Assembly: GCF_900188035.1 (NCBI RefSeq) | Contig: NZ_FZNN01000008.1 | Location: forward strand, 1 to 64,000 | Source: Puniceibacterium sediminis | GTDB taxonomy: Bacteria; Pseudomonadota; Alphaproteobacteria; Rhodobacterales; Rhodobacteraceae | Reading direction: 5' to 3' | DNA: 64,000 nt | Part shown: one piece after another, positions 1 to 8,682 of the stretch | Layout: each line of letters opens with the position of its first letter | Position numbering within the stretch: the stretch's first letter is position 1 | Translations under genes and position numbers: made by a program | The notes under the pieces: generated by a model | Told to the model about the DNA's origin: nothing | Databases searched by the model: none | What the model saw: only the letters and a program-made list of their open reading frames with translations

Positions 1-29
1 TGCGCATCGCTAAATCGTCCGTTCTTCAT
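1..29 (-). CDS. IS3-family transposase OrfA, first codons only (runs off left edge)
   Basis: The first nine codons of a minus-strand gene read MKNGRFSDA and then leave the window. This opening is typical of the helix-turn-helix OrfA of IS3-family elements common in Rhodobacterales. A good ribosome binding site (GAGGAG) lies just upstream of the ATG on the minus strand, around 37-44. The family call rests on recognising a very short N-terminus, so it is moderate. The sequence up to about position 106 would be the left end of this element. Confidence 0.55.
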
Positions 30-106
30 CGTAAATCTCCTCAGATATCTTGCCGAGAAAATTCTACTTTTGAACACCACTAATTTTAGGGGGGATTACC
101 CCCGGA

Positions 107-307
107 CGCTTCGGAGAGAACGGTTGAACGCGGCTCTTTCGGTCCGGTCTTCAAGTCCTCGACCGTCGCACGCTTACGCCACTTCGCGACGGTTTTGGGA
201 TTGATGTCCAACTCCTTACTCAACTGCGCGAGCGAAGCTTGCGATCGCTGTATTGCAGCTCTGACGGCGTGCGTTGTCGTGGCGCTCTCGTGACGAACTT
301 GTCCCAC
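107..307 (-). pseudogene. IS481-family transposase, N-terminal fragment cut by an IS3-type insertion
   Basis: About 67 codons encode the N-terminal helix-turn-helix of an IS481-type transposase (MGQVRHESATTTHAVRAAIQ; then INPKTVAKWRKRA). These elements normally encode about 320 residues. Here the reading frame leaves the family sequence after LSEA, passes into unrelated G/C-rich DNA and stops at 86-88. The break coincides with the end of the neighbouring IS3-type element, so the simplest reading is that IS3 jumped into IS481. The rest of the transposase, including the DDE catalytic core, is not in the window. The fragment should be inactive. Confidence 0.75.
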
Positions 308-487
308 AATGCTTCCTTCCAGGCCTGAGAAATGATCGCACCATCAAACCATGCGATCAAACACCTAGACAGCCACGGTACCGCTATTCAGCGCAACGCA
401 AACACCACGAGTGCCAGACAAAATATCGTATTAAGCACCCAGATCACAAGAGAAACTCGGTGCCGCAAACTGATATGTCTAAGCTGA

Positions 488-1792
488 TTAGTCATAGTCG
501 AAACGCTCCGACAGGATGTGGCGAGACGGAGTGCCTCGCGTTATCAGGTGGTCTTCAACGATATCCATCATGATTCCCGGTCCGCACATCACAAAGAGCC
601 ATTCTTTAATTTCAAGTGGCGAGAAAACGCGGTCGATAAGCGCCGGATCTATAAAACCCTTCTCTCCCTGCCATGCCGCCGTTGGTTCCGATACGACATA
701 GGTGACGTCTTCCTCATCCAGCTCATCGCGAAAGGCGATCTGATTATCCGTCCGATTTCCATAGATCAGCTTCACCTTGCGCGGGTCGCCGGTCTGTCGA
801 AGTTCCCTGAGAATGCCCAGCAGAGGCGCAATACCCACACCTCCCGCGATCAAAGCGATGCCCGGTTCGTTGCGGCCATCGACAGTCAGGCTGCCATAGG
901 GGCCATCAAGATAGGCAATTGTGCCAGGTTTTATTTGGCCAACTGTCCGCGTGAAATCGCCAAGCTCTTTAATCATAAAAGAGATTTTTGATCCCGCTGC
1001 GGGCGCTGAGCAGATGGAAAATGGGTTCTCTTTCAAGGAGAAAGCACTATGCCCAACATTCAGCCAAACGAATTGCCCCGCCTTGAAATCCAGACCCGGA
1101 TGTTTTTCAGGCGCGACGGTCACCTCCCATTGCCCGGGCGTCAAACGGGTGACAGAGGTCACGCGCCACGGGCGCGCTGTTTCCCGAAGCGGAGCGACCA
1201 GGTAGACATAAATCAACGACACAATTGCCAAGCCGGTCATCACCAACCATAGCCAAGTCATCACGGGTTGCGATCCATAGCGCCCCGCATAGACCGTGTG
1301 GTGCAGCAAAAGCGCCGCGATCAACGTGGCGCCAATTCCATGCATCAGGCGCCACGTCTCGTATTTGTAATCCAGCTTGGTACGCCCGACAGCAAGAAGA
1401 ACAAGGCATGGCAACAGTAGGAAAGCTGTTATGCCGGAAGAAAGATCATAGAAATCAGTGGTGATCGTAAGCTGCCGCGTGGGATCCCACGGACGCTGAC
1501 CACCGGAAGCCGTGCCACGGTAGAGGAATGGGTGCAGCATCGCAAAAATCAATGCAGTTCGCGCCATCATCTGATGAACCCGCATTGTCACGTCCATCCC
1601 GATGCCCGTCGAAATTTTTTTGAACCGACCCGACAGAACGAACTCCATGAGGATCATCGAAAAGGCAAGAATTCCAAGACCAGAGGCGAGTTCATGGCGG
1701 AATGGGCGTGGCGGTCCTCCAACAAGCCAAGACGCTAACAACGGCAGCGTGACAGCGGCGCAATAAAGGATAATCAACAAGAGCGGTTTCAT
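488..1792 (-). CDS. Ferric-reductase-like transmembrane flavoprotein (ferredoxin reductase family)
   Basis: This 434-residue membrane oxidoreductase has an N-terminal ferric-reductase-like transmembrane half (about residues 1-205). It carries paired histidines in helices (HQMMARTALIFAMLHP and WRLMHG...LLLHH), which in this family hold heme. The C-terminal half is an FNR-type FAD/NAD(P)H domain with the flavin motif NPFSICSAP, the pyridine-nucleotide motif GGVGIAPLLG and a late CGPG motif. It should carry electrons from NAD(P)H through FAD and heme across the membrane. The acceptor cannot be read from sequence; ferric iron or a redox partner are both plausible. It stands alone on the minus strand, and no iron box was recognised upstream. 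Confidence 0.8.
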   Translation of the reverse strand: MKPLLLIILYCAAVTLPLLASWLVGGPPRPFRHELASGLGILAFSMILMEFVLSGRFKKISTGIGMDVTMRVHQMMARTALIFAMLHPFLYRGTASGGQRPWDPTRQLTITTDFYDLSSGITAFLLLPCLVLLAVGRTKLDYKYETWRLMHGIGATLIAALLLHHTVYAGRYGSQPVMTWLWLVMTGLAIVSLIYVYLVAPLRETARPWRVTSVTRLTPGQWEVTVAPEKHPGLDFKAGQFVWLNVGHSAFSLKENPFSICSAPAAGSKISFMIKELGDFTRTVGQIKPGTIAYLDGPYGSLTVDGRNEPGIALIAGGVGIAPLLGILRELRQTGDPRKVKLIYGNRTDNQIAFRDELDEEDVTYVVSEPTAAWQGEKGFIDPALIDRVFSPLEIKEWLFVMCGPGIMMDIVEDHLITRGTPSRHILSERFDYD

Positions 1793-2247
1793 AGGCTTCT
1801 TCTGATCCCATTCCTCTGCTGGTAACGCATTTCATCTCGAAAGCTCGTTTTCCAGCCACAATTCGTTTTCGCTCCATGCTGCGGGGCGTCAGAGACGTTT
1901 CCAAGGCGCTTTTTACAGTCTTAAGGCTCTGGTGTGAGCAAGTGTTAGTTCCGAAGCCCCGCTCGATCAACGTGAACCGCCCTTTCGAACAGAGGTGGTT
2001 AAAATAGTGACCGCGACGCTGCTTACGCGAGACCGATTTTGGCAGTTCCAGAGCCGTGAAGGCAACCAAGCGGCGCAGGACAGCACCGAACAAACAACCA
2101 GATTTGCATGCTCGGACCAATCCTCCCCAGACAACATATCACACCGCGACAATGGCCTTTTCAAACCCTAATGACCATTACGCCGCGTTGAACCGAGGCC
2201 ATCATCAAAGACTGATGGTCGGGATCCGATACTAGCGTGCCAGGGTG
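1793..2247. other. 455-bp intergenic region, no gene recognised
   Basis: This stretch lies between the acyl carrier protein gene and the ferric-reductase-like gene, both on the minus strand. Open frames here (for example 1967-2164) show no family resemblance, and one overlaps the start of the downstream gene. It must hold the 3' end of the operon transcript and the promoter of the reductase, but no clear hairpin terminator or operator was seen. Confidence 0.5.
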
Positions 2248-2493
2248 TCAGCCGATCCGCCCTTTCAGATATCCGACCGCAAGGGCCAGAGTGGCAATTT
2301 TCGGATAGTCGACCTCGGGAATATCGACGCCAAGCCGTTGGTGCAGTGCTGTGACAAGGTTCAGGAAATCCATCGAGTCGAGCTCCAGATCGTCTTGCAG
2401 GTGATCATCCTCACCAACGTCGCCCGGGTCGATGTCCGGGGCGACTTGGGTCAGCTCTTCAAGAAAGGCTTGGCGGATTTCGGCGTCGGTCAT
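2248..2493 (-). CDS. Acyl carrier protein (phosphopantetheine-binding)
   Basis: An 81-residue acidic four-helix acyl carrier protein. The motif ELDSMDFLNLV places the phosphopantetheine-bearing serine at residue 40, and the length is normal for a stand-alone ACP. Its ATG overlaps the E2 stop codon (ATGA), so it is translationally coupled to a 2-oxoacid dehydrogenase operon and is not in a fatty-acid locus. It is therefore probably a specialised ACP and not the housekeeping AcpP. Possible jobs are accepting an acyl group from E2 or the CoA ligase, or holding octanoate for lipoylation of E2. Both are inference. Confidence 0.88.
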   Translation of the reverse strand: MTDAEIRQAFLEELTQVAPDIDPGDVGEDDHLQDDLELDSMDFLNLVTALHQRLGVDIPEVDYPKIATLALAVGYLKGRIG

Positions 2494-3704
2494 AGGGTCT
2501 CCGGTGTCTGTAATGCCGCGTCGATTGCGGACAGGAATTTGGCGCCGCGACGTCCGTCGCTGACACGGTGGTCAGCGGAGAGCGTCACGGTGACGGTCAT
2601 GCGCGGGGCGATGGTATCGCCGATGATCCATGGCCGGACCAGCGGCGCGCCAAAGCCAACGATGGCAACCTGCGGCGGGTAGATCACAGCCGCCATCGCA
2701 TCGGCACCGGTGTCGCCCATCGCCGAGATGGTGATCGTGCCATCGGTCATTTCCGAAGACCGCAGCCGTCCGATACGGGCGCGCGCGACCAGATCCCGCA
2801 TCTGGGTCATGAGTTCGTCTAGCGGTAGGGTTTCGGCATCGTGCAATGCAGGCGCCACAAGCCCGCCACCGCGCAGCGCCACCGCGATACCTGCGTGAAC
2901 TCCTTTGGCCGGGTGAAAGCCTTCGGCATCGTAGTGGCCGTTCAACTGCGCAATCTGCGCGGCGGCAAGGGCCGAGGCCTTGACGAACAGTGCCCCCATC
3001 AAAAGACGCTTATCGGGCGTGCGCGCGGCGTTGGTCGCGGTCAGCCAGTCGATCGCGACTTGCAGGTCGACGGTCTGGGTCAGGTAGTAATGCGGGATCT
3101 CGCGTTTTGATCGGGCCATTGCGTTGGCGATGGCCGTGCGCATTGCTGCCATATCCAGCCCGGGCTTGGCACTGGCTTTCAACGGCACCTCAGCAAGCGG
3201 GGCAGCTTTTGCGGCCTCGACATCCGCCAAAAGAACCGCGCCGCCGGGACCCGTTCCGGTAAGCGCTGCGAGGTCAATCCCGCGCTCGGCGGCAAGTACC
3301 CGCGCGGCCGGGGAGGCAGGTGGGGCTTCGCCGACCTGAGGCACGACGGGCGGCGTCGGCGCGGTTGGCAAAGGGGCCGAAGCCGTCGGCGCGGGGGCCT
3401 CGGCAGGTTTCTCAGGCTGGGCGGGCGCTGTTGGTGGTGCGGGCCTGGCCGTGGGTGCGACCTCTTTGCCGGGTGCACGGATCGTCGCCAGTGGCGCGCC
3501 CACGGCAACCGTGGCTCCGATCTCTGCGTCGAGCGTTTCGACCGTGCCTTCCTCAAAGCATTCGATCTCGATCGCGCCCTTCTGGGTTTCGACCACGGCC
3601 ACCACATCGCCCCGGGTGACGGTGTCGCCGGGCTTGATCATCCATTCGACCAGAGTGCCCGCTTCCATGTCGGCACCGAGAGAGGGCATGGCAAAAACGG
3701 CCAT
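2490..3704 (-). CDS. Dihydrolipoamide acyltransferase (E2) of a 2-oxoacid dehydrogenase complex
   Basis: This 404-residue E2 starts at MAVFAMPSLG. An in-frame upstream extension to 3968 overlaps the E1 gene and is not credible. It has a lipoyl domain (residues 1-75) with lipoyl lysine 42 in ETQKGAIEIE, a Pro/Ala-rich linker, an E3-binding domain (ARVLAAERGIDLAALTGTGP) and a catalytic domain ending with the active-site motif DHRVSDG. It should take the acyl group from E1 and pass it to CoA. The start lies 4 bp after the E1 stop, and the stop overlaps the ACP start. No E3 (lipoamide dehydrogenase) gene is present, so E3 must be borrowed. The substrate could be pyruvate or acetoin; the family alone does not decide. 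Confidence 0.88.
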   Translation of the reverse strand: MAVFAMPSLGADMEAGTLVEWMIKPGDTVTRGDVVAVVETQKGAIEIECFEEGTVETLDAEIGATVAVGAPLATIRAPGKEVAPTARPAPPTAPAQPEKPAEAPAPTASAPLPTAPTPPVVPQVGEAPPASPAARVLAAERGIDLAALTGTGPGGAVLLADVEAAKAAPLAEVPLKASAKPGLDMAAMRTAIANAMARSKREIPHYYLTQTVDLQVAIDWLTATNAARTPDKRLLMGALFVKASALAAAQIAQLNGHYDAEGFHPAKGVHAGIAVALRGGGLVAPALHDAETLPLDELMTQMRDLVARARIGRLRSSEMTDGTITISAMGDTGADAMAAVIYPPQVAIVGFGAPLVRPWIIGDTIAPRMTVTVTLSADHRVSDGRRGAKFLSAIDAALQTPETL

Positions 3705-3708
3705 CGGA

Positions 3709-5706
3709 TCAGCCCTTTCCCATGGCGGCACGCGCCGCCGCAACAATGGCGACAACCTGCGGGATCGCCGCCTGTTCCAGATGCGCGGCATAGGGTATCG
3801 GCACTTCGGCCGAACAAACCCGCCCCACCGGTGCATCCAGCCGCCAAAAGACGCCTTCGGTGATCCGCGCCGATACCTCGGCGGCAAGGGAACCGGTGCG
3901 CCAGCCTTCATCCACCACCACCGCGCGGCGGGTGCGCGCGACCGAAGCGAGGATGGTTTCATCATCAAGCGGGCGTAATACGCGAAGATCTATCACCTCC
4001 GCCTCGATCCCTTCCTTGGCGAGTTCCTCTGCCGCCTCGAGTGTCTTGAAAAGCGAACCGCCGTAGGTGATAAGCGACACATCCTTGCCCGGCCTTCGGA
4101 TCGCGGCCTTGTCGATGTCGACGGAACCGGCGTTTGCGGCGATCTGGCCTTTCATGTTGTACAGCATGACGTTTTCAAAGATCAGCACCGGGTCCGGATC
4201 CGCGAGGGCCGTCTGCAGCATACCGCGCGCATCCTCGATCGTTGCGGGTGCCAGCACCCTGAGCCCCGGAATATGCGCATACCACCCTTCCAACGAATGC
4301 GAATGCTGCGCGGCCAGTTGCTTGCCCGCACCGGTCGCCATGCGGATCACAACAGGACAGCCGAACTGCCCGCCCGACATATGCCGGATCGTGGCGGCAG
4401 TGTTCAGGATCTGATCCAGCGCCAACAGCGAAAAATTCACGGTCATCAGTTCGACAATCGGCCGCATACCCGCCGCCGCCGCACCGATACCCGCGCCGGT
4501 AAAGCCGGATTCCGACAGCGGCGTGTCGCGGATACGGTCCTCGCCGAATTCCGCCATCAGCCCCTTGGACACCGCGTAGCAGCCGCCATAGGCGCCGACA
4601 TCCTCGCCCATCAGGAATACACGATCATCGTTTGTCATGGCCTCGCGGATCGCCTGTTTGACCGCCTCGCGGTAGGTGGTCTCAACCATCTCACCCGCAG
4701 GCTCCGCGACGGGCGGTGCAGGGCGATCCCCGGCCATGACGTGTTTCGTCAGGGTCTCCACCGGCTCCCACGCGCCTGCTTCGGCAAAGGCCACGGCTTG
4801 GGCAATTTCGTCGTCGACCTCGGCAGTCATTTCGGCGATATCCGCCTCGTGGATCAGGCCGTTTTCCAGAAACCAGCGCTGAAACCGGACGATCGGCCCC
4901 TTGTCCCGCCACTCGGCAATTTCGGCCTTTTCGCGATAAAGCTGCGCGTCGAACATCGAATGCGCGCGAAAACGGTAGGTGCGCGCCTCGAGCAGATACG
5001 GCCGCCCGGTTTCCCTGATCTTTGCCACAGCGCGGCGGGCAGCGGCCTCGACGGCGACCACATCCATGCCATCGACCACTTCCCTCTCAACTCCATAGGC
5101 TGCGGCCTTGGCGTGGATGTCGGTCTGCGATTCCGTGCGCGCCAGCGCCGAGCCCATCGCATAGCCGTTGTTTTCGCAGACCCATAGCACCGGAAGATCC
5201 CAAAGCTCGGCCAGGTTCATCGCCTCGTGAAATTCCCCCTCGGCCACAGCGCCTTCACCAAAGAAACAGGCGGTGACGTGTTTTTCGCCGGTCATCCGAT
5301 CCGCCAGCGCCAGACCCGCCGCCAGAGGCAGGCCGCCGCCGACAATCGCATTGCCGCCGTAGAAGTTGCTGCCTGCGTCGAACAGATGCATCGACCCGCC
5401 GCGCCCGCCCGAACAGCCATTGGCCTTGCCGTACATCTCGGCCAGGATCGGACCCATCGCGACGCCGCGCGCCAGGGCGTGGCCGTGTTCGCGGTAGGTC
5501 GCGACGATACGATCGTCCGGCCCGAGAACCGGGATCACGCCCATCGCCACAGCTTCTTCGCCATCGTAAAGATGCAGGAATCCGCGGATTTTTTCACGCG
5601 TGTAAAGCTCGGCGCATTTATCCTCGAACCGGCGGATACGGATCATGCCCCGCAGCAATTCGTGGACATGGGCGCGCGTCAGATGTGGCTTGATCTCGTT
5701 TGTCAT
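3709..5706 (-). CDS. 2-oxoacid (pyruvate/acetoin-type) dehydrogenase E1, fused alpha and beta subunits
   Basis: A 665-residue single chain joins E1 alpha (residues 1 to about 325) and E1 beta (about 340 to the end, from [18 protein letters not shown]). These are usually two genes. The thiamine-diphosphate site is visible as GEG (150-152, in place of the usual GDG) and ENN (178-180). The alpha part has the phosphorylation-loop-like [12 protein letters not shown], and the beta part has MGEDVG and [17 protein letters not shown]. It should decarboxylate a 2-oxoacid (or cleave acetoin) and load the acyl group on E2. It overlaps the acetyl-CoA synthetase stop by ATGA and precedes E2 by 4 bp. Confidence 0.87.
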   Translation of the reverse strand: MTNEIKPHLTRAHVHELLRGMIRIRRFEDKCAELYTREKIRGFLHLYDGEEAVAMGVIPVLGPDDRIVATYREHGHALARGVAMGPILAEMYGKANGCSGGRGGSMHLFDAGSNFYGGNAIVGGGLPLAAGLALADRMTGEKHVTACFFGEGAVAEGEFHEAMNLAELWDLPVLWVCENNGYAMGSALARTESQTDIHAKAAAYGVEREVVDGMDVVAVEAAARRAVAKIRETGRPYLLEARTYRFRAHSMFDAQLYREKAEIAEWRDKGPIVRFQRWFLENGLIHEADIAEMTAEVDDEIAQAVAFAEAGAWEPVETLTKHVMAGDRPAPPVAEPAGEMVETTYREAVKQAIREAMTNDDRVFLMGEDVGAYGGCYAVSKGLMAEFGEDRIRDTPLSESGFTGAGIGAAAAGMRPIVELMTVNFSLLALDQILNTAATIRHMSGGQFGCPVVIRMATGAGKQLAAQHSHSLEGWYAHIPGLRVLAPATIEDARGMLQTALADPDPVLIFENVMLYNMKGQIAANAGSVDIDKAAIRRPGKDVSLITYGGSLFKTLEAAEELAKEGIEAEVIDLRVLRPLDDETILASVARTRRAVVVDEGWRTGSLAAEVSARITEGVFWRLDAPVGRVCSAEVPIPYAAHLEQAAIPQVVAIVAAARAAMGKG

Positions 5707-7445
5707 TTCTCGTCCGCCTCCAACGTGGAAATATCCCCTTCGGGCAGGCCCAGTTCCCGGGCCTTGAGAAGGCGGCGCATGATCTTGCCGGAACGTGTCT
5801 TGGGAAGCTGCTTGCGAAAGACGATTTCACGCGGCGCCACGGCAGCGCCCAGCCGTTTGCGCGCCAGGCCCCGGATATCCCGTTCAAGCGCCTCGGACGG
5901 CTCAAAACCGGGGTTCAGCGCGACATAGGCCTTTACCACCTCGCCCGCGGTTTCGTCGGGGATACCGATGACGGCGGCCTCGGCGACCGCTTCATGTTCA
6001 ATCAGCGCGCTTTCCACCTCGAACGGGCCGATCAGGTGGCCCGAGGATTTGATCAGGTCGTCGGCGCGACCGACAAACCAGAAATATCCGTCCTTGTCCT
6101 GCATGGCGAGGTCGCCCGACAGATACCAGCCACCGACAAAGCATTTGTCATAACGGGCCTGTTCGTTGAGATAGGCGCGCATCATCGAAGGCCAGCCGGG
6201 GCGCAGAGCCAATTCACCGATCTCGCCCGAATTGCATTCGCGCACCGCACCGTCTTCGGCGCTGACGATCCCGGCTTCGATACCCGGCAAGGGCTTGCCC
6301 ATTGATCCGGGATGGATGTCCATTTCGGGGGTATTCGCGATCATGATACCGCCGGTTTCGGTCTGCCACCAATTGTCGTGGAACGGCTTGCCGAATACCT
6401 CTTGTCCCCAGACCACCCCTTCGGGGTTCAGCGGCTCGCCGACGCTGGCGAGAAACCGCAGCTTGCTGAAATCATAGGGCTTTGCGGCGTCCTTGCCCGC
6501 CCGCATCAACATGCGGATCGCGGTGGGCGCGGTGTACCAGACCTGCACGCCTTGATTCTGCAAGATGCCGTACCAGCGGTCCAGATCGAATTCCGCCTCG
6601 TCGACGATCATCGTCACCCGGTTCACCAGCGGCGCGATGATGCCATAAGACGTGCCCGTGACCCAGCCCGGATCAGCCGTGCACCAGTATATGTCGCCGG
6701 GTTTCAGATCCAGCGCGAAGCGACCCGTCGCGGCATGTGCAACAACCGCGCCGTGCACATGGACCGCGCCCTTGGGCTTGCCGGTGGTGCCGGATGTGAA
6801 ATGGATCAGCGCCATGTCATCTGGCGTGGTATTTGCCGTCTCGAAACTGTCGGCGGCGGCGTCCATGGCCGGGCGCAAGGCAACGCAATCCTCGGGCACA
6901 TTGCCATCGCTCAGGATCAACACCAGCCTCAACGAGGCAAGCTCCTTGCGCCAGGGGGCGATCTTTTTGCGATACAGCGCCTCTGTGGTGACAAGAACGT
7001 TGCCCTCGCCAATTTCCATCCGCGACTTGATCGGCTCGGGGCCGAATGCGGCAAACAGCGGGGTGAAGGTCATGCCAGCCTTCAGCGTGCCAAGGGCCGC
7101 AGCATAAAGCTCGGGCACCCGCCCCACCAACGAATAGACCCGCGCGCCGGGCTTCAGCCCATGTTCTGTCAGTACGTTTGCAAAACGAGCCGCATCGGTG
7201 GCAAGTGCTGCATAGGTGATGTCGCGCTGATCGCCGTCCTTGCTGAGCCAGCGGATCGCGACCTGATCACCATGGCCCGCCGCGACGTGCCGATCAAGCG
7301 CCTCATGCACGATGTTAAGCCCGCCGCCCGGCAACCCGTCCAGCATGGCGCGCGCGTCTTCCCAGTTAAACTGTGCACGCACCGCATCTGTCAGATTTGC
7401 AGCTGCGCGTGTCGTTTCGTCCTTGGGTATTGTCGGCCATGTCAT
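5703..7445 (-). CDS. Acetate--CoA ligase (AMP-forming), AcsA-type
   Basis: A 580-residue adenylate-forming acyl-CoA synthetase. The P-loop [12 protein letters not shown] sits at about 215-226, followed by WWQTETGG, the YLSGDLA hinge region and the C-terminal lysine motif [10 protein letters not shown] near 553. The overall form resembles the shorter AcsA/AcuA-regulated type of acetyl-CoA synthetase. It would make acetyl-CoA (or another short acyl-CoA) from the acid, ATP and CoA. It is the first gene of the acs-E1-E2-ACP operon. A GGGGGA ribosome site precedes the ATG, and an FNR-like box lies about 47 bp upstream. Confidence 0.85.
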   Translation of the reverse strand: MTWPTIPKDETTRAAANLTDAVRAQFNWEDARAMLDGLPGGGLNIVHEALDRHVAAGHGDQVAIRWLSKDGDQRDITYAALATDAARFANVLTEHGLKPGARVYSLVGRVPELYAAALGTLKAGMTFTPLFAAFGPEPIKSRMEIGEGNVLVTTEALYRKKIAPWRKELASLRLVLILSDGNVPEDCVALRPAMDAAADSFETANTTPDDMALIHFTSGTTGKPKGAVHVHGAVVAHAATGRFALDLKPGDIYWCTADPGWVTGTSYGIIAPLVNRVTMIVDEAEFDLDRWYGILQNQGVQVWYTAPTAIRMLMRAGKDAAKPYDFSKLRFLASVGEPLNPEGVVWGQEVFGKPFHDNWWQTETGGIMIANTPEMDIHPGSMGKPLPGIEAGIVSAEDGAVRECNSGEIGELALRPGWPSMMRAYLNEQARYDKCFVGGWYLSGDLAMQDKDGYFWFVGRADDLIKSSGHLIGPFEVESALIEHEAVAEAAVIGIPDETAGEVVKAYVALNPGFEPSEALERDIRGLARKRLGAAVAPREIVFRKQLPKTRSGKIMRRLLKARELGLPEGDISTLEADEK

Positions 7446-7491
7446 GAATTGTCCCCCTCAGGTCAGCCTATTCACCCCGGATCCAACTCAC

Positions 7492-7507
7492 CTTGACGTA
7501 GGTCAAG
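7492..7507. promoter_or_regulatory. FNR/Dnr-type binding box upstream of the acs-E1-E2-ACP operon
   Basis: A perfect 16-bp palindrome, CTTGACGTAGGTCAAG, contains TTGAC-N4-GTCAA. This matches the TTGAY-N4-RTCAA form bound by FnrL/FNR/Dnr proteins of alphaproteobacteria. It ends about 47 bp before the ATG of the acetate--CoA ligase, a plausible promoter position. It suggests control by low oxygen or nitric oxide. No other match was noticed in the window. Confidence 0.65.
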
Positions 7508-8195
7508 AGCGTCCGGTGGAGGATGGCACCCGCACCACCCGAGGGCAGCAATCCTGTATACTCGGACAAACCCTGAACCTGACGTTCATTGATCAATCAG
7601 GGCAATACCCGTTTGCCAGCCCCCATAGCACCCGATTTCCTACAGGATCTGAACAGGCATCAAATATGAGACCGAACTAAAGTTGGATGCCGATTGACAA
7701 TGGTTCGAGCGGCACTTTGCCAAGCGACACATGTCCTGATGCGGCATGGCTGCGGGTCTTTGTTGCGCTACTGTGCAGCGCGGAGCGCAAAACGGTGGAG
7801 TGCAAAGACAGCCAAGGTCGCCCTCGCGTGGGATATGGCTGTGGACCGCGCCAGACGCTGGCGGATGCCGACATATCTAAGAAGCGGTCGATGGATCGCA
7901 GCAAGTGATATTACGAATCGTAATCCTCGATCGAGAACTCTAAAAACAACCCTCTTTGGGCCTCTTGCCTCGGTCTCGACACTACAGAAGAGGTGGTGCT
8001 GCAATGTCGGCCGATTTGCGGCCTTGCCAGTGTGCAGCAACGTTTCACATCAGGCTGCTATTTTGATGGGGTCAGTTTTGTTGGAATGCACATCGTTGGG
8101 GGGCAGGATACCGTGGGTCGAATATGGTCACTCGGCGTTATAGACGGTCAGCGATTTGAGGACGGCGCCCCCAGGGTGTGGGCCTTCTGCCGCGT
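7508..8195. other. Gene-poor stretch, no gene recognised
   Basis: About 690 bp lie between the acs promoter and a decayed insertion sequence. Several open frames of 60-150 codons exist on both strands (for example 7694-8143 plus and 7768-8040 minus). They overlap each other, are rich in Arg, Ser and Cys, and resemble no family I know. The stretch may be further remains of mobile DNA next to the IS3 remnant, but no terminal repeat could be confirmed. Confidence 0.5.
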
Positions 8196-8605
8196 CTACC
8201 ACAGGTTCTCTGAGCTCTCGCGCTTCGGCTGACAGCACAGGCTGGACTGCATCAGCTTCAGCAACGCGCACTGATGCAGTCCAGCCTGTGCTGTTTGCTC
8301 ACCATTTTTTGCCTCGCGTCCCGAGCAGTTGCACCGAGGCATCGCCGGAACATCGCGTTCGACAACAAGCTGACGCAACTTCTCGATCCTGAGCGTACTG
8401 GCCGTAGCACGATCCGCCCCTCATCGCGTGAACACAGAGGCCATGTTTTGGGCCGCGACTCAAATCCACTTGCTGATCCGCGCTGCATGTGACTCGTACT
8501 CCTTCGACAATTCAAGTAACGCCATCTCTTCGAGGATCGCCACCAGCGCGATCCTGGCCTTGAACTCCGAAGTGCCGCCTGCATATGGCGCTGGCCAGTC
8601 GGCAT
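8196..8605 (-). pseudogene. Decayed IS3-family element: OrfA remnant and start of OrfB
   Basis: On the minus strand from about 8605, a frame reads into TSEFKARIALVAILEEMALL and then LSKEYESHAARISKWI (ends 8460), a typical IS3 OrfA helix-turn-helix. After an in-frame TGA the same frame continues with NMASVFTR, another stop, then RIEKLRQLVVERDVPAM, which matches the usual EKLHAKIGQLVVERDFL segment. Further on, ALLKLMQSSLCCQPKRES (about 8212-8268) matches the opening of OrfB. A frameshift is also needed near the start. The rest of OrfB with its DDE core is absent, so the element is dead. It sits 78 bp upstream of murJ. Confidence 0.7.
8232..8294. repeat. 24-bp perfect inverted repeat with 15-nt spacer
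   Basis: The left arm 8232-8255 and the right arm 8271-8294 are exact reverse complements (core CTGATGCAGTCCAGCCTGTG), with 15 nt between them. It lies at the orfA/orfB junction of the decayed IS3 element. There is no T-run right after it, and no active gene ends here, so an intrinsic terminator is unlikely. A palindrome this perfect in decayed DNA may have been made or repaired by template switching. Confidence 0.85.
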
Positions 8606-8682
8606 GATATGACCACCCAGAAGCCGCCGGACCCAATTCAGAAAAAGATTCACCAGATGACTCCCAGCAGGCAAACGCCCAG

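Noticed and set aside
7694-8143. 149-codon plus-strand frame in the gene-poor region
   Set aside because: It overlaps several other frames, has Arg/Ser/Cys-rich composition and no family likeness. Probably noncoding or decayed mobile DNA.
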